From: Bifidobacteriaceae bacterium
Lineage (GTDB): Bacteria; Actinomycetota; Actinomycetes; Actinomycetales; WQXJ01
Direction of reading: 5' to 3'
Assembly: GCA_031272565.1 (NCBI GenBank)
Contig: JAISTN010000236.1
Span: forward strand, 1-6,399
Length of the DNA: 6,399 bases
Numbering within the stretch: the first letter of the stretch is position 1; each line of letters opens with the position of its first letter. Under the pieces are notes generated by a model that saw only the letters and a program-made list of their open reading frames with translations, was not told where the DNA came from and did not search any database. This document shows positions 1 to 5,673 of the stretch, piece by piece. Both the position numbers and the translations under genes were made by a program.

Positions 1-593
1 TGATGGCCGAGGCCAAGCCCGAACTCGAAGCCCTCGCCGCCCAGCGGCAGGCCATTGAGGACGAGCAGGACCGGCTGCTCGATGCCTTCCTGAAACGCTC
101 ACTGGATGAGGACGCCCACTCCCGCAAGCAGCGTGAACAATCCGAACGACTGGAGCAGGTCAAGGCCGACATCGCCGTGTTGAGCACGGATTACGCCTCC
201 GCTCGCCGCCATTTGGAAGACTCACTCGCCCTGTTGACCGACCCGGCGAAGCTGTATCGGATGGCCAACGCCGACACCCGCCGCCTGGCCAACCAGACGT
301 TCTTCAAGCGGATCGAGATCTGTGAGCGCGGCGAGGGTGACACTCCTACCTGCGACGGTCTGAACCAGGCCAGAACCCTCAGAATCCAGCTCGAACCGCC
401 GTACACGTACTTCCTCGACAAGGAGACTCAACAGGAAGCCGCAGCGTTTGCCCTAGTCACAGCCACAGACGGGAAGAAGAAGCCAAGGAAGCCGGTTCAA
501 ACGGTCGCAAGTTTGATCAACGACACTCAAGGGTGGGTAACCGGGCTTGAACCGGCGACCCCCAGAACCACAATCTGGTGCTCTACCAACTGA
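1..593 (+). CDS. Large serine recombinase / integrase, C-terminal part (5' end outside window)
   Basis: About 196 codons are visible (frame begins at base 3). The catalytic resolvase and zinc-ribbon regions lie upstream of the window. Residues 1-75 of the visible part are charged and heptad-like, as expected for the coiled coil of large serine recombinases. They are followed by the typical closing segment (LTDPAKLYRMAN, RRLANQTFFKRIEI), matching the family pattern of Y-x-x-A, R-x-x-N and F-F-x-x-I. These enzymes integrate and excise phages and integrative elements at att sites. The last ~20 residues (GLEPATPRTT...) are not recombinase sequence: they are the antisense translation of tRNA-His, and the stop TGA at 591-593 lies inside that tRNA. 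The coding part is less GC-rich and more lysine/AAG-rich than its neighbours, consistent with transfer. The upstream ATG at base 3 is an internal methionine, not a start. The family call is from pattern recognition; the missing catalytic domain limits certainty. Confidence 0.8.
   Translation, partial: MAEAKPELEALAAQRQAIEDEQDRLLDAFLKRSLDEDAHSRKQREQSERLEQVKADIAVLSTDYASARRHLEDSLALLTDPAKLYRMANADTRRLANQTFFKRIEICERGEGDTPTCDGLNQARTLRIQLEPPYTYFLDKETQQEAAAFALVTATDGKKKPRKPVQTVASLINDTQGWVTGLEPATPRTTIWCSTN
491..560. other. Putative attachment-site region of an integrated element (element/chromosome junction)
   Basis: The serine recombinase frame crosses directly into the 3' half of tRNA-His. The junction between element and chromosome should therefore lie at or close to the tRNA 3' end (about 525-560). 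A perfect 10-bp inverted repeat, GCCGGTTCAA (491-500) and TTGAACCGGC (547-556), brackets this point; its right arm is the tRNA T-arm. Serine-recombinase att sites are often imperfect inverted repeats around a 2-bp core, but the exact core cannot be fixed from one end. The partner att copy would lie to the left of the window. Confidence 0.45.
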
Positions 594-605
594 GCTATAC
601 CCACC
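532..605 (-). tRNA. tRNA-His (GTG)
   Basis: The minus strand folds into a complete cloverleaf. The acceptor stem GTGGGTA pairs with TACCCAC. The D-arm contains AGTTGGTA. The anticodon stem CCAGA/TCTGG encloses the loop TTGTGGT with anticodon GTG (569-571). The variable loop is 5 nt, and the T-arm GCCGG-TTCAAGC-CCGGT closes with one G-T pair. The extra G at -1 (605) facing C73 (532) is the histidine identity feature. CCA is not encoded (531-529 read C, T, T on the minus strand). The 3' end abuts the recombinase gene, which reads antisense into the tRNA; the tRNA itself is intact. tRNA-His beside orn is a common actinobacterial arrangement. Confidence 0.96.
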
Positions 606-658
606 ATGGAGGTTGGTGGCGCGGGTGCCAGGCACCGTACGCCACCAGGCCGCCCAGC

Positions 659-664
659 ATCTTA
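659..664 (-). promoter_or_regulatory. Possible -10 element for tRNA-His
   Basis: The minus strand reads TAAGAT, a good match to the actinobacterial sigma-A -10 pattern TANNNT. It lies about 54 bp upstream of the tRNA-His 5' end, implying a leader of roughly 45 nt. No convincing -35 hexamer is seen 16-18 bp further upstream, so this rests on the hexamer and its position. Confidence 0.35.
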
Positions 665-767
665 CCGGACAACGGCCTTCGACTCGACCCGGTGGCCGGC
701 CAGACTCTGGATGGCACCGCTTGGCATTGCCTCACAACGTCAACCATGCCGGCAGGGCCCGGCCATC

Positions 768-821
768 CAGCAGCGTTCGAACCCTCAGCAGCGTTCGAAC
801 CGCCAGCAACGTTCAGACTTC
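768..821. repeat. 18-bp tandem repeat, three copies, overlapping the orn stop codon
   Basis: Three head-to-tail units start with CAGCARCGTTC at 768, 786 and 804. The first two agree at 16 of 18 positions and the third is more diverged. The third contains the last codons and stop of orn (minus strand), so the array looks like small duplications of the gene's 3' boundary into the orn/tRNA-His spacer. Copies one and two carry GTTCGAAC, a tRNA T-loop-like palindrome, but no tRNA can be folded around it. Confidence 0.75.
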
Positions 822-1454
822 CAGCAGGTCCCGCACCGAGGTTTGGGCAATCCTGGCCGCGACCGCCCGGGCAGTCTCTGAATCGGGTCCCGGCTGGGGC
901 ACGAACAAGGCCTCGCGGTAGTAGCGCAGTTCATCGATCGAATCGAGGATGTCGGCCAAGGCCCGGTGGCCGCCCGTCTTTTCTGGCGAGGCGAAGTAGA
1001 TGCGCGGGAACCAGCGCCGCGCCAACTCCTTGACCGAGGACACGTCGATGGTCCGGTAGTGCAGGTGCTGGCCGAACTCCGGCAGGTCGCGGTCGATGAA
1101 CCGGCGGTCGGTCGAAACCGAGTTCCCCGCCAAAGGCGCCTTGCCGGCCTGGGGCACGTAGCGCAACACGTAATCCATCACGGTCGCCTCCGCCTCCGCC
1201 AGCGAGACACCCCCTTCCAGTGCCGCCAACAAGCCGGACGAAGTGTGCATCTCACGCACAAAACTGCCCATCTGCCGCAACGCTTGCTGCGGCGGCTTCA
1301 CGATCACGTCGACGCCCTGGCCTAGGGGCCGCAACTCGGAATCGGTCACCACCACGGCCACCTCGATCAAGGCGTCTGCGGCCAGGTCCAGGCCGGTCAT
1401 TTCGCAGTCGACCCACACCAGAGGATCGGCCACGCCGTTGTCAGGAACTCCCAC
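813..1454 (-). CDS. orn: Oligoribonuclease (3'-5' exoribonuclease, DEDDh family)
   Basis: The 213-residue product matches the usual length of bacterial Orn. It degrades RNA di- to pentanucleotides to mononucleotides, finishing mRNA decay and also clearing pGpG from c-di-GMP turnover. It acts in the cytoplasm, usually as a dimer. All DEDDh metal ligands are visible: D16 and E18 in VDCEMTGL, D116 in NSVSTDRRFI, then H163 and D168 in GGHRALADI. The family signature ASPEKTGGHRAL precedes the end. The frame stays open upstream to 1997, but that extension is translated repeat array and resembles no exonuclease, so it is rejected. The GTG at 1454 is chosen because it gives family length; a TAAGG and a -10-like TAAGGT lie just upstream. 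An alternative GTG at 1433 would trim 7 residues. The gene is transcribed away from the array, towards tRNA-His. Identification is firm; the start is less so. Confidence 0.96.
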   Translation of the reverse strand: MGVPDNGVADPLVWVDCEMTGLDLAADALIEVAVVVTDSELRPLGQGVDVIVKPPQQALRQMGSFVREMHTSSGLLAALEGGVSLAEAEATVMDYVLRYVPQAGKAPLAGNSVSTDRRFIDRDLPEFGQHLHYRTIDVSSVKELARRWFPRIYFASPEKTGGHRALADILDSIDELRYYREALFVPQPGPDSETARAVAARIAQTSVRDLLEV

Positions 1455-1462
1455 GGGCCAAA

Positions 1463-1468
1463 ACCTTA
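1463..1468 (-). promoter_or_regulatory. Possible orn -10 element (near-leaderless transcript)
   Basis: The minus strand reads TAAGGT, fitting TANNNT, 8 nt before the GTG at 1454. Transcription would then begin within a few nucleotides of the start codon, giving a leaderless or nearly leaderless mRNA, a frequent arrangement in actinobacteria. The same bases also supply an AAGG that could act as a ribosome binding site on a longer transcript. No clear -35 is present. Confidence 0.35.
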
Positions 1469-1504
1469 CCGCCGCTCGCCTCCACTTGCCTGGGCCCGAT
1501 GCTG

Positions 1505-1897
1505 CCCGGCCGGCCCCCGCGGAGAGACTTGTGGCAGTCCAGAAGCCCCGGCCGGCCCCCGCGGAGAGACTTGTGGCAGTCCTGGATCCCATTACGACGA
1601 AGCGGAGAGACTTGTGGTTGCTTTCTGGGGCGAAAAGTGCAGCAACTCTCTCCGGAATGGCCGACGGCGGCCTCTGGACTACCGCAAGTCTCTCCGCATG
1701 GGTTGGTGAAGGCTTCGGGACTACCGCAAGTCTCTCCGCATGTCCGGTGGCGGCCTTTGGACTACCGCAAGTCTCTCCGCGCTGGTCTCTCCGGGGCACT
1801 CCGAAGTGCCCGATGCCGCCCGGCCAACCACTGACAGTCTCTCCGCAACGGCGGCCGCCGCCGATGGCGGCCTCGGGACTACCGCAAGTCTCGCCGG
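1505..1897. repeat. Array of about ten 22-bp repeats in two opposed orientations, phased at about 42 bp
   Basis: The repeat core is GGAGAGACTTGYGGYAGTCC. Plus-orientation copies start at 1519 and 1561 (identical to each other) and 1602 (17 of 22 matches). Opposite-orientation copies are at 1676, 1718 and 1759 (identical over 22 bp) and 1876 (diverged), with degenerate ones at 1634 (15 of 22), 1773 (half copy) and 1825 (16 of 22). Start-to-start steps are 42, 41, 32, 42, 42, 41, then 14, 52 and 51 bp. Spacers of 19-20 bp differ in sequence, although copies 1 and 2 share a 36-bp exact block (1505-1540 and 1547-1582). The copies at 1676, 1759 and 1876 are preceded by a shared GGCGGCCT. The 41-bp steps break reading frame, so this is not repeat protein. 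Each unit has a small internal dyad GACT/AGTC. The function is not recognised. Confidence 0.9.
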
Positions 1898-2052
1898 GCG
1901 GCCGCCGGGTCGCGGCCGACCAAACAACCGACCGGCGGGTCGATCCCATCTCGGTTGGCCTCCCGGTCATCCAGGCCAGCAATAACCCCCGCGCCAACCG
2001 GCTTGACGGGTAGCGCCAGGGTAGGCTTTCACCGCGGGACCGACCTGGTCAC
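1898..2052. other. Intergenic spacer between repeat array and tRNA-Arg
   Basis: No gene or further repeat copy is seen. It is GC-rich, and open frames crossing it have no recognisable protein content. The only candidate signals are TTGACG (2003-2008) and TAGGCT (2022-2027) near its right end. Confidence 0.6.
2003..2027 (+). promoter_or_regulatory. Possible promoter for tRNA-Arg
   Basis: TTGACG at 2003-2008 and TAGGCT at 2022-2027 resemble sigma-A -35 and -10 elements. The -10 sits 25 bp upstream of the tRNA 5' end, a sensible distance. However, the gap between the hexamers is only 13 bp rather than 16-18, so at most the -10 may be real. Confidence 0.35.
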
Positions 2053-2125
2053 GCCCCTGTAGCTCAGCGGATAGAGCAGCTGCCTTCTAAGCAGTTGGCC
2101 GCGCGTTCGAATCGCGCCAGGGGCG
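2053..2125 (+). tRNA. tRNA-Arg (TCT)
   Basis: A complete cloverleaf is visible. The acceptor GCCCCTG pairs with CAGGGGC. The D-arm is GCTC-AGCGGATA-GAGC. The anticodon stem GCTGC/GCAGT carries the loop CTTCTAA with anticodon TCT (2086-2088), reading AGA/AGG codons. The T-arm is GCGCG-TTCGAAT-CGCGC and the discriminator is G73 (2125). The following bases are CCC, so CCA is not encoded. In such a GC-rich genome AGA/AGG are rare codons. Confidence 0.97.
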
Positions 2126-2145
2126 CCCAGACGGACCCGCACCCT

Positions 2146-2162
2146 GGCCCCAAGACGGGGCC
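2146..2162 (+). terminator. GC-rich hairpin after tRNA-Arg, possible terminator
   Basis: GGCCCC (2146-2151) and GGGGCC (2157-2162) form a perfect 6-bp stem around a 5-nt loop AAGAC, 20 bp after the tRNA. There is no run of T after it, so it would be a U-poor terminator of the kind often proposed in actinobacteria. It could also simply be a leader structure of the downstream GTPase gene. Confidence 0.4.
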
Positions 2163-2188
2163 GCCGTGTCGTGTCATGATGGGGAGCC

Positions 2189-4165
2189 ATGGAAGGCCCT
2201 GCAGAGCGCTCCAGCGCACTGGACCTGGCGCGCGCCGCCCGCGCCCAACTGGACGGCGCCATTTTCCCGTTCCCGGCGCAGACCTCACTGGCGGCCCGCC
2301 AGGACCTTGAAGACCTCAAGGCCACGCTGGACACCTCTGTCATTCCTGAACTGGAACGCCGCGGCGTGCCGGTGCTGATTGGCCTGGCTGGGTCCACCGG
2401 CGTGGGCAAGTCGACGTTGACCAACAGCCTGACCGTGGCCCCCAACCAACCGCCGCCCGCCCCGGTGGGCGTGCTGCGCCCCACTACCAAGACGCCGGTG
2501 CTCTACGGCCGGCCGGACAGCTTCGCACTGCTCGGGTCTCACCCGGTGCGGGCCGCCGCCCAGGCCAGCCTGGTGCCTCACGCCAAGCATGGCCGCCTGA
2601 TCCTGGATTGCGCCGATCCGTTTGCGGCCGGCAACGATCCCGCAACGGCCCAACCGGAAGGCCCGGTTTCCGCCTGGCTGGTGGTGACCTCCGCGCTGCG
2701 TTACGGCGACGCCGTGGTGTGGGACCTGCTCCAGACCTTCAGTCCGCGGCGCCCGGCCTCTCCGCCACCCCCAGACTCGGATGACGTGGCCGCCGATGTC
2801 GATCAACCGGCCAACCAGGCCAACCAGGCCGCGTCTGCCGCCTTCCCGGCCGCCGATGTCGATCAACCGGCCAACCTGGCCGCCTCGGCCGCCGCTCCAG
2901 CCGCCCCGGCCGCCGCTCCAGCCGTCGCGGTCGCCCCGCCAGGCACGGACGACCCAACGCCACGGACAGACGAACTGCCCATCGTCGGTGAGTGGGCGGC
3001 ATCGGGCACCGACGAAGCCGCTGGAGCCGTAGCCGAACCAGCAGGGGAAGCCGCCCAGGCGGCATCGGCCGCCGACGCCGCCACACCGGGCGCCGACGAA
3101 CCGGCCACCCCAATCGCCCTGGTCATCGACCGGACGTTGCCGGCCGCCCACGCCGCGGTGGAACAAGATGCCCGGACCCGCCTAGACGCCTTGGGCTTCA
3201 CCGACGTGCCACTGTTTGTGCTGCCGGCCGAGGCCGGCAAGCCGGACCGCCTGCCGAACAAGGCGACCAAGCCGTTGCGGCGCTGGTTGGACCAGGTGGC
3301 GCCCCGGCCACCCAAGCCCGGCCGCAAGGCGCCGCCGGTCCGCCCGGCGCTGCTCGACGTGGTAGACCGGCTGCGCAACTTGGGGGAGGCGCAAGCGGTT
3401 CACATCGCCGCGGTCGACATGTTGAAGCATGCCACCGACCAGGCCGTGGGCGACCTGGCCGACGAAGCGGCTGACATCACCCACGCCAAGGAAGCCGACA
3501 AGCGCATCGTGGACGCCTGGCTGGAGCACATTGGGCACGGCGGGGCGCTGACCGGCGTGGGGGGCCAGGAGGGCCAGCTACCGGAGGACCCGGAGGCCCG
3601 TGAAGGCTGGGTGGCGGCCCTGGCGGACGTGGACCGGGCCGTGGCCCAGGTCGACTCGGAGGTGGTGACCCGCGAGGTGATCGCCGCCCGCGAACACCTG
3701 GTGGCGGTGTGGCGCGGGCCAGAGGTGCCCCAAGGCACCCGCGAACTACTGGCCGAGCGTCAGTTGGCCGGGCTGGAGTTGCCGGAACAACTGCGCGGCG
3801 TGGCGGCCCACCGCCTGTGGGGGGACGCCCTGACCGCGGTGATCGAGGCGATGGAGGCCCCCGGCGTGGTGCAGGCGGTTGGCGCGGTGGGCGCGGAAGG
3901 CCTGGCCACGCTGGTCAAGGCGTCGGTGTTGGGTGCGGCCGGCCCCAAGTCGCTGTTGGTGTCCTTGGCGCCCGATGACGCCGAGGGCCTGATCAACACC
4001 GCCTACGGCGCGCGGGCCCGGGCCCGGGCCAAGGCCGTACGGCAGGTCTGCGAACCGTTTACCCGCGCGGTGGCGCAGGTGACGGTGCGCCGGTCAAAGG
4101 AGTTGACCACGTTGGCCGGGCAGTTGGCCCGGGTGGCAGAAGAGGGCGCCGATGACGACCACTGA
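2189..4165 (+). CDS. Dynamin/Era-like GTPase, first of an operon pair, with Ala/Pro-rich insertion
   Basis: The product is 658 residues. After an N-terminal helical stretch (1-60) comes the P-loop GSTGVGKS (68-75). Next is VGVLRPTTKTPVLYG (93-107), the switch-I region shared with its partner gene. At the G3 position it has DCAD (140-143) instead of DxxG. WLVVTSALRYGDAVVWDLL (163-181) is followed by an Ala/Pro/Asp-rich low-complexity stretch (about 188-307). The G domain resumes at IALVIDRTLPA (309-319), where a canonical NKxD is absent. The rest (about 380-658) is helical. Members of this actinobacterial family are annotated as dynamin-family or GTPase-domain proteins, usually paired; their role is poorly defined and a membrane link is only suspected. 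The start ATG at 2189 is the first after an in-frame TGA (2177); GGGGAG (2181-2186) precedes it with a short 2-nt gap. The stop overlaps the next gene. The family is confident, the function is not. Confidence 0.85.
   Translation: MEGPAERSSALDLARAARAQLDGAIFPFPAQTSLAARQDLEDLKATLDTSVIPELERRGVPVLIGLAGSTGVGKSTLTNSLTVAPNQPPPAPVGVLRPTTKTPVLYGRPDSFALLGSHPVRAAAQASLVPHAKHGRLILDCADPFAAGNDPATAQPEGPVSAWLVVTSALRYGDAVVWDLLQTFSPRRPASPPPPDSDDVAADVDQPANQANQAASAAFPAADVDQPANLAASAAAPAAPAAAPAVAVAPPGTDDPTPRTDELPIVGEWAASGTDEAAGAVAEPAGEAAQAASAADAATPGADEPATPIALVIDRTLPAAHAAVEQDARTRLDALGFTDVPLFVLPAEAGKPDRLPNKATKPLRRWLDQVAPRPPKPGRKAPPVRPALLDVVDRLRNLGEAQAVHIAAVDMLKHATDQAVGDLADEAADITHAKEADKRIVDAWLEHIGHGGALTGVGGQEGQLPEDPEAREGWVAALADVDRAVAQVDSEVVTREVIAAREHLVAVWRGPEVPQGTRELLAERQLAGLELPEQLRGVAAHRLWGDALTAVIEAMEAPGVVQAVGAVGAEGLATLVKASVLGAAGPKSLLVSLAPDDAEGLINTAYGARARARAKAVRQVCEPFTRAVAQVTVRRSKELTTLAGQLARVAEEGADDDH
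2788..2876 (+). repeat. 29-bp direct repeat inside the GTPase coding sequence
   Basis: The same 29 bp occurs at 2788-2816 and 2848-2876, exactly 60 bp apart, so frame is kept and AADVDQPAN is encoded twice. A CCAACCAGG unit is also doubled in tandem at 2811-2828, and similar GCCGCTCCAGCCG units follow near 2890-2922. These look like slippage or duplication products that built the low-complexity insertion. Confidence 0.9.
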
Positions 4166-5480
4166 CGCGACGGCTTTGGCGGGCGGGATCGACCGCCTGG
4201 AGCAGGCGGCCGGCCTGATAGAAACCCGCCTGGGGCGGGCGGCGGCGGCCGATCTCCTGGCGGTCTGCGGGCGCTTGCGCGAACGCCTGGCCCGGGGGGT
4301 TGACCACACCGTGGTGGCCCTGGAAGGCGGCACCGGGTCCGGCAAGTCGTCCTTGTTCAACGCCATCGCGGAGATGGCCTTCGCCGAGGTGGGCGTGCTG
4401 CGCCCCACCACCGCCAAGGCGACCGCATGTGTCTGGGGCGAGGGCGCCGGCCAGTTGCTGGACTGGTTGGGCATTGAGCGCGATTCGTGGATCCAGCGCG
4501 ATTCGGTGCTGGAATCGCACCTGGACGAACTGCGCGGCATGATCCTGGTGGACCTGCCGGATTACGATTCGGCGGTGGCCGAACACCGCACCACGGCCGA
4601 CAAGGTGCTGCCCTTGGCAGACGTGCTGGTGTGGGTGACGGACCCGCAGAAGTACGCCGACCCGGCGCTGCATGAACGGTTCGCGGCCCTGGCCGCGGCC
4701 CATGAGGGCCGCACGCACATCGTGGTGCTGAATCAGATTGACACCATTGACCCGGAGGACGCCCAGGCGATTGCCCAGGCCATGACCGAACTGCTGGTGG
4801 AGGGCGGTTTGGCGGATCCGGTGGTGGCGTTGACATCGGCCACGCAGGGCGATGGGGTGGACGGCCTGCGGGAGGCCCTGGTGGCCCAGACGGTGCACCA
4901 CACCACCGCCATGCTGCGGACGGCGGCGGACTTGGGTGGGGCGGCCAGTCTGATGGCGGCCAAGTCCGGTGAAGAGATGGGCCAGGTGCCCGATGCCGCC
5001 CAGGTGGCCTGGCTGGCCGGCGCCGGGCAGGCGGCGGCCAGCGCGGTGGCTACGGCAGTGGTCCAGGCGGCGGGGGAGGGTGAAACCGCCCTGACCTTGG
5101 CGGTGCCGGCGCCGCCGGCGGCTGACAGGCTGGCGGCGGTGCGGGATGCTTGGCTGGCGCAGGCGCGCCAGCACGTGCCGGCGGTCTGGGTGGACGCCCT
5201 TGAGGCGGCTCTGCCGGCTGAGGGCTTGGAGGAGTGGCTGGCGCGGGCCTTGGCTGGGGTCGAGTTGCCGGCCCGGCCGGGCTTCTGGCGGCGTGTCTTT
5301 GCGCCGGCCCGGACCGCGGCCACCTACCGGCGCGAGTATGAGCGCCGGGTGGCGGCGGCGGTGGAACCGGCGGTGGAGGCCGGCTTGACCAAGCCGGCCG
5401 GGCTGGTGCTGGCGGACCGGGCGGCGATTGCGCAGGCCGCGGCTGAGATCGCGGCGCTGGCCCGCCGGGCTCAGGCCTGA
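4152..5480 (+). CDS. Dynamin/Era-like GTPase, second of the operon pair
   Basis: The product is 442 residues. The G motifs are intact: P-loop GGTGSGKSS (59-67), switch-I VGVLRPTTAKAT (80-91), G3-like DLPD (134-137, in ILVDLPDYDSA), G4 NQID (194-197, in VVLNQIDTID) and G5 TSATQGDG (228-235). VWVTDPQKYADP (160-171) is the family's mid-domain signature. After about residue 250 the chain is Ala-rich and helical, with a basic aromatic patch FWRRVF near residue 380. I see no clear transmembrane helix. ATG at 4152 lies 14 nt before the end of the upstream gene, with AGAGGG (4141-4146) 5 nt before it, so translational coupling is likely. The shared VGVLRPTT segment suggests the two genes arose by duplication and may act as a heteromeric pair. 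The biochemical role is unknown to me. Confidence 0.87.
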   Translation: MTTTDATALAGGIDRLEQAAGLIETRLGRAAAADLLAVCGRLRERLARGVDHTVVALEGGTGSGKSSLFNAIAEMAFAEVGVLRPTTAKATACVWGEGAGQLLDWLGIERDSWIQRDSVLESHLDELRGMILVDLPDYDSAVAEHRTTADKVLPLADVLVWVTDPQKYADPALHERFAALAAAHEGRTHIVVLNQIDTIDPEDAQAIAQAMTELLVEGGLADPVVALTSATQGDGVDGLREALVAQTVHHTTAMLRTAADLGGAASLMAAKSGEEMGQVPDAAQVAWLAGAGQAAASAVATAVVQAAGEGETALTLAVPAPPAADRLAAVRDAWLAQARQHVPAVWVDALEAALPAEGLEEWLARALAGVELPARPGFWRRVFAPARTAATYRREYERRVAAAVEPAVEAGLTKPAGLVLADRAAIAQAAAEIAALARRAQA

Positions 5481-5634
5481 TGCCAGGTGGCGCGCTGATT
5501 GCCTCGGGCTGACGGCTGCGGCCTGGCGGCCCGGGCTGGCGTGGGGCAGAGCGGCGCTGATGGCCCGGATTGGCGTTTCACCGTCAACCCGAACAGTCTT
5601 GGTCGCCCGGTGACGGCAGGCCGGGCGGGGTTGG

Positions 5635-5673
5635 CGCGACACGCCGGTGGCGCTGACGGCCCCGCGTGTCGCG
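5635..5673. repeat. Perfect 10-bp inverted repeat, possible terminator or operator
   Basis: CGCGACACGC (5635-5644) and GCGTGTCGCG (5664-5673) are exact reverse complements separated by 19 nt. It lies 155 bp after the stop of the GTPase operon. There is no T-tract on either side, so it is not a classical intrinsic terminator. It may be an unusual terminator or a protein-binding dyad. Confidence 0.55.

Noticed and set aside
453..635. Minus-strand 60-codon open frame containing GYSSVGRAPDCGSGGRRFKPG
   Set aside because: This is the classic false protein from translating a tRNA; the DNA is tRNA-His.
745..766. Hairpin CCGG...CCGG as an orn terminator
   Set aside because: The stem is only about 5 bp without a T-tract and is explained by base composition.
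771..803. GTTCGAAC motifs as a tRNA remnant
   Set aside because: Only the T-loop-like 8-mer is present; no acceptor or anticodon arm can be found around it.
1519..1897. CRISPR array
   Set aside because: Repeats are only 22 bp and change orientation midway, spacers are 19-20 bp and partly repeated, and no cas gene is present.
1455..1997. N-terminal extension of the orn reading frame (about 180 further codons)
   Set aside because: It is translated repeat array; oligoribonucleases are about 180-215 residues, and the exonuclease fold begins right after the GTG at 1454.
1220..2013. Plus-strand open frames across orn and the array
   Set aside because: They are antisense to orn and then consist of repeat translation; the 41-bp steps shift frame and no protein family is recognisable.
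2285..3378. Long minus-strand open frames opposite the first GTPase
   Set aside because: They are shadows of a GC-rich gene; the plus frame has clear GTPase motifs and the minus frames have none.
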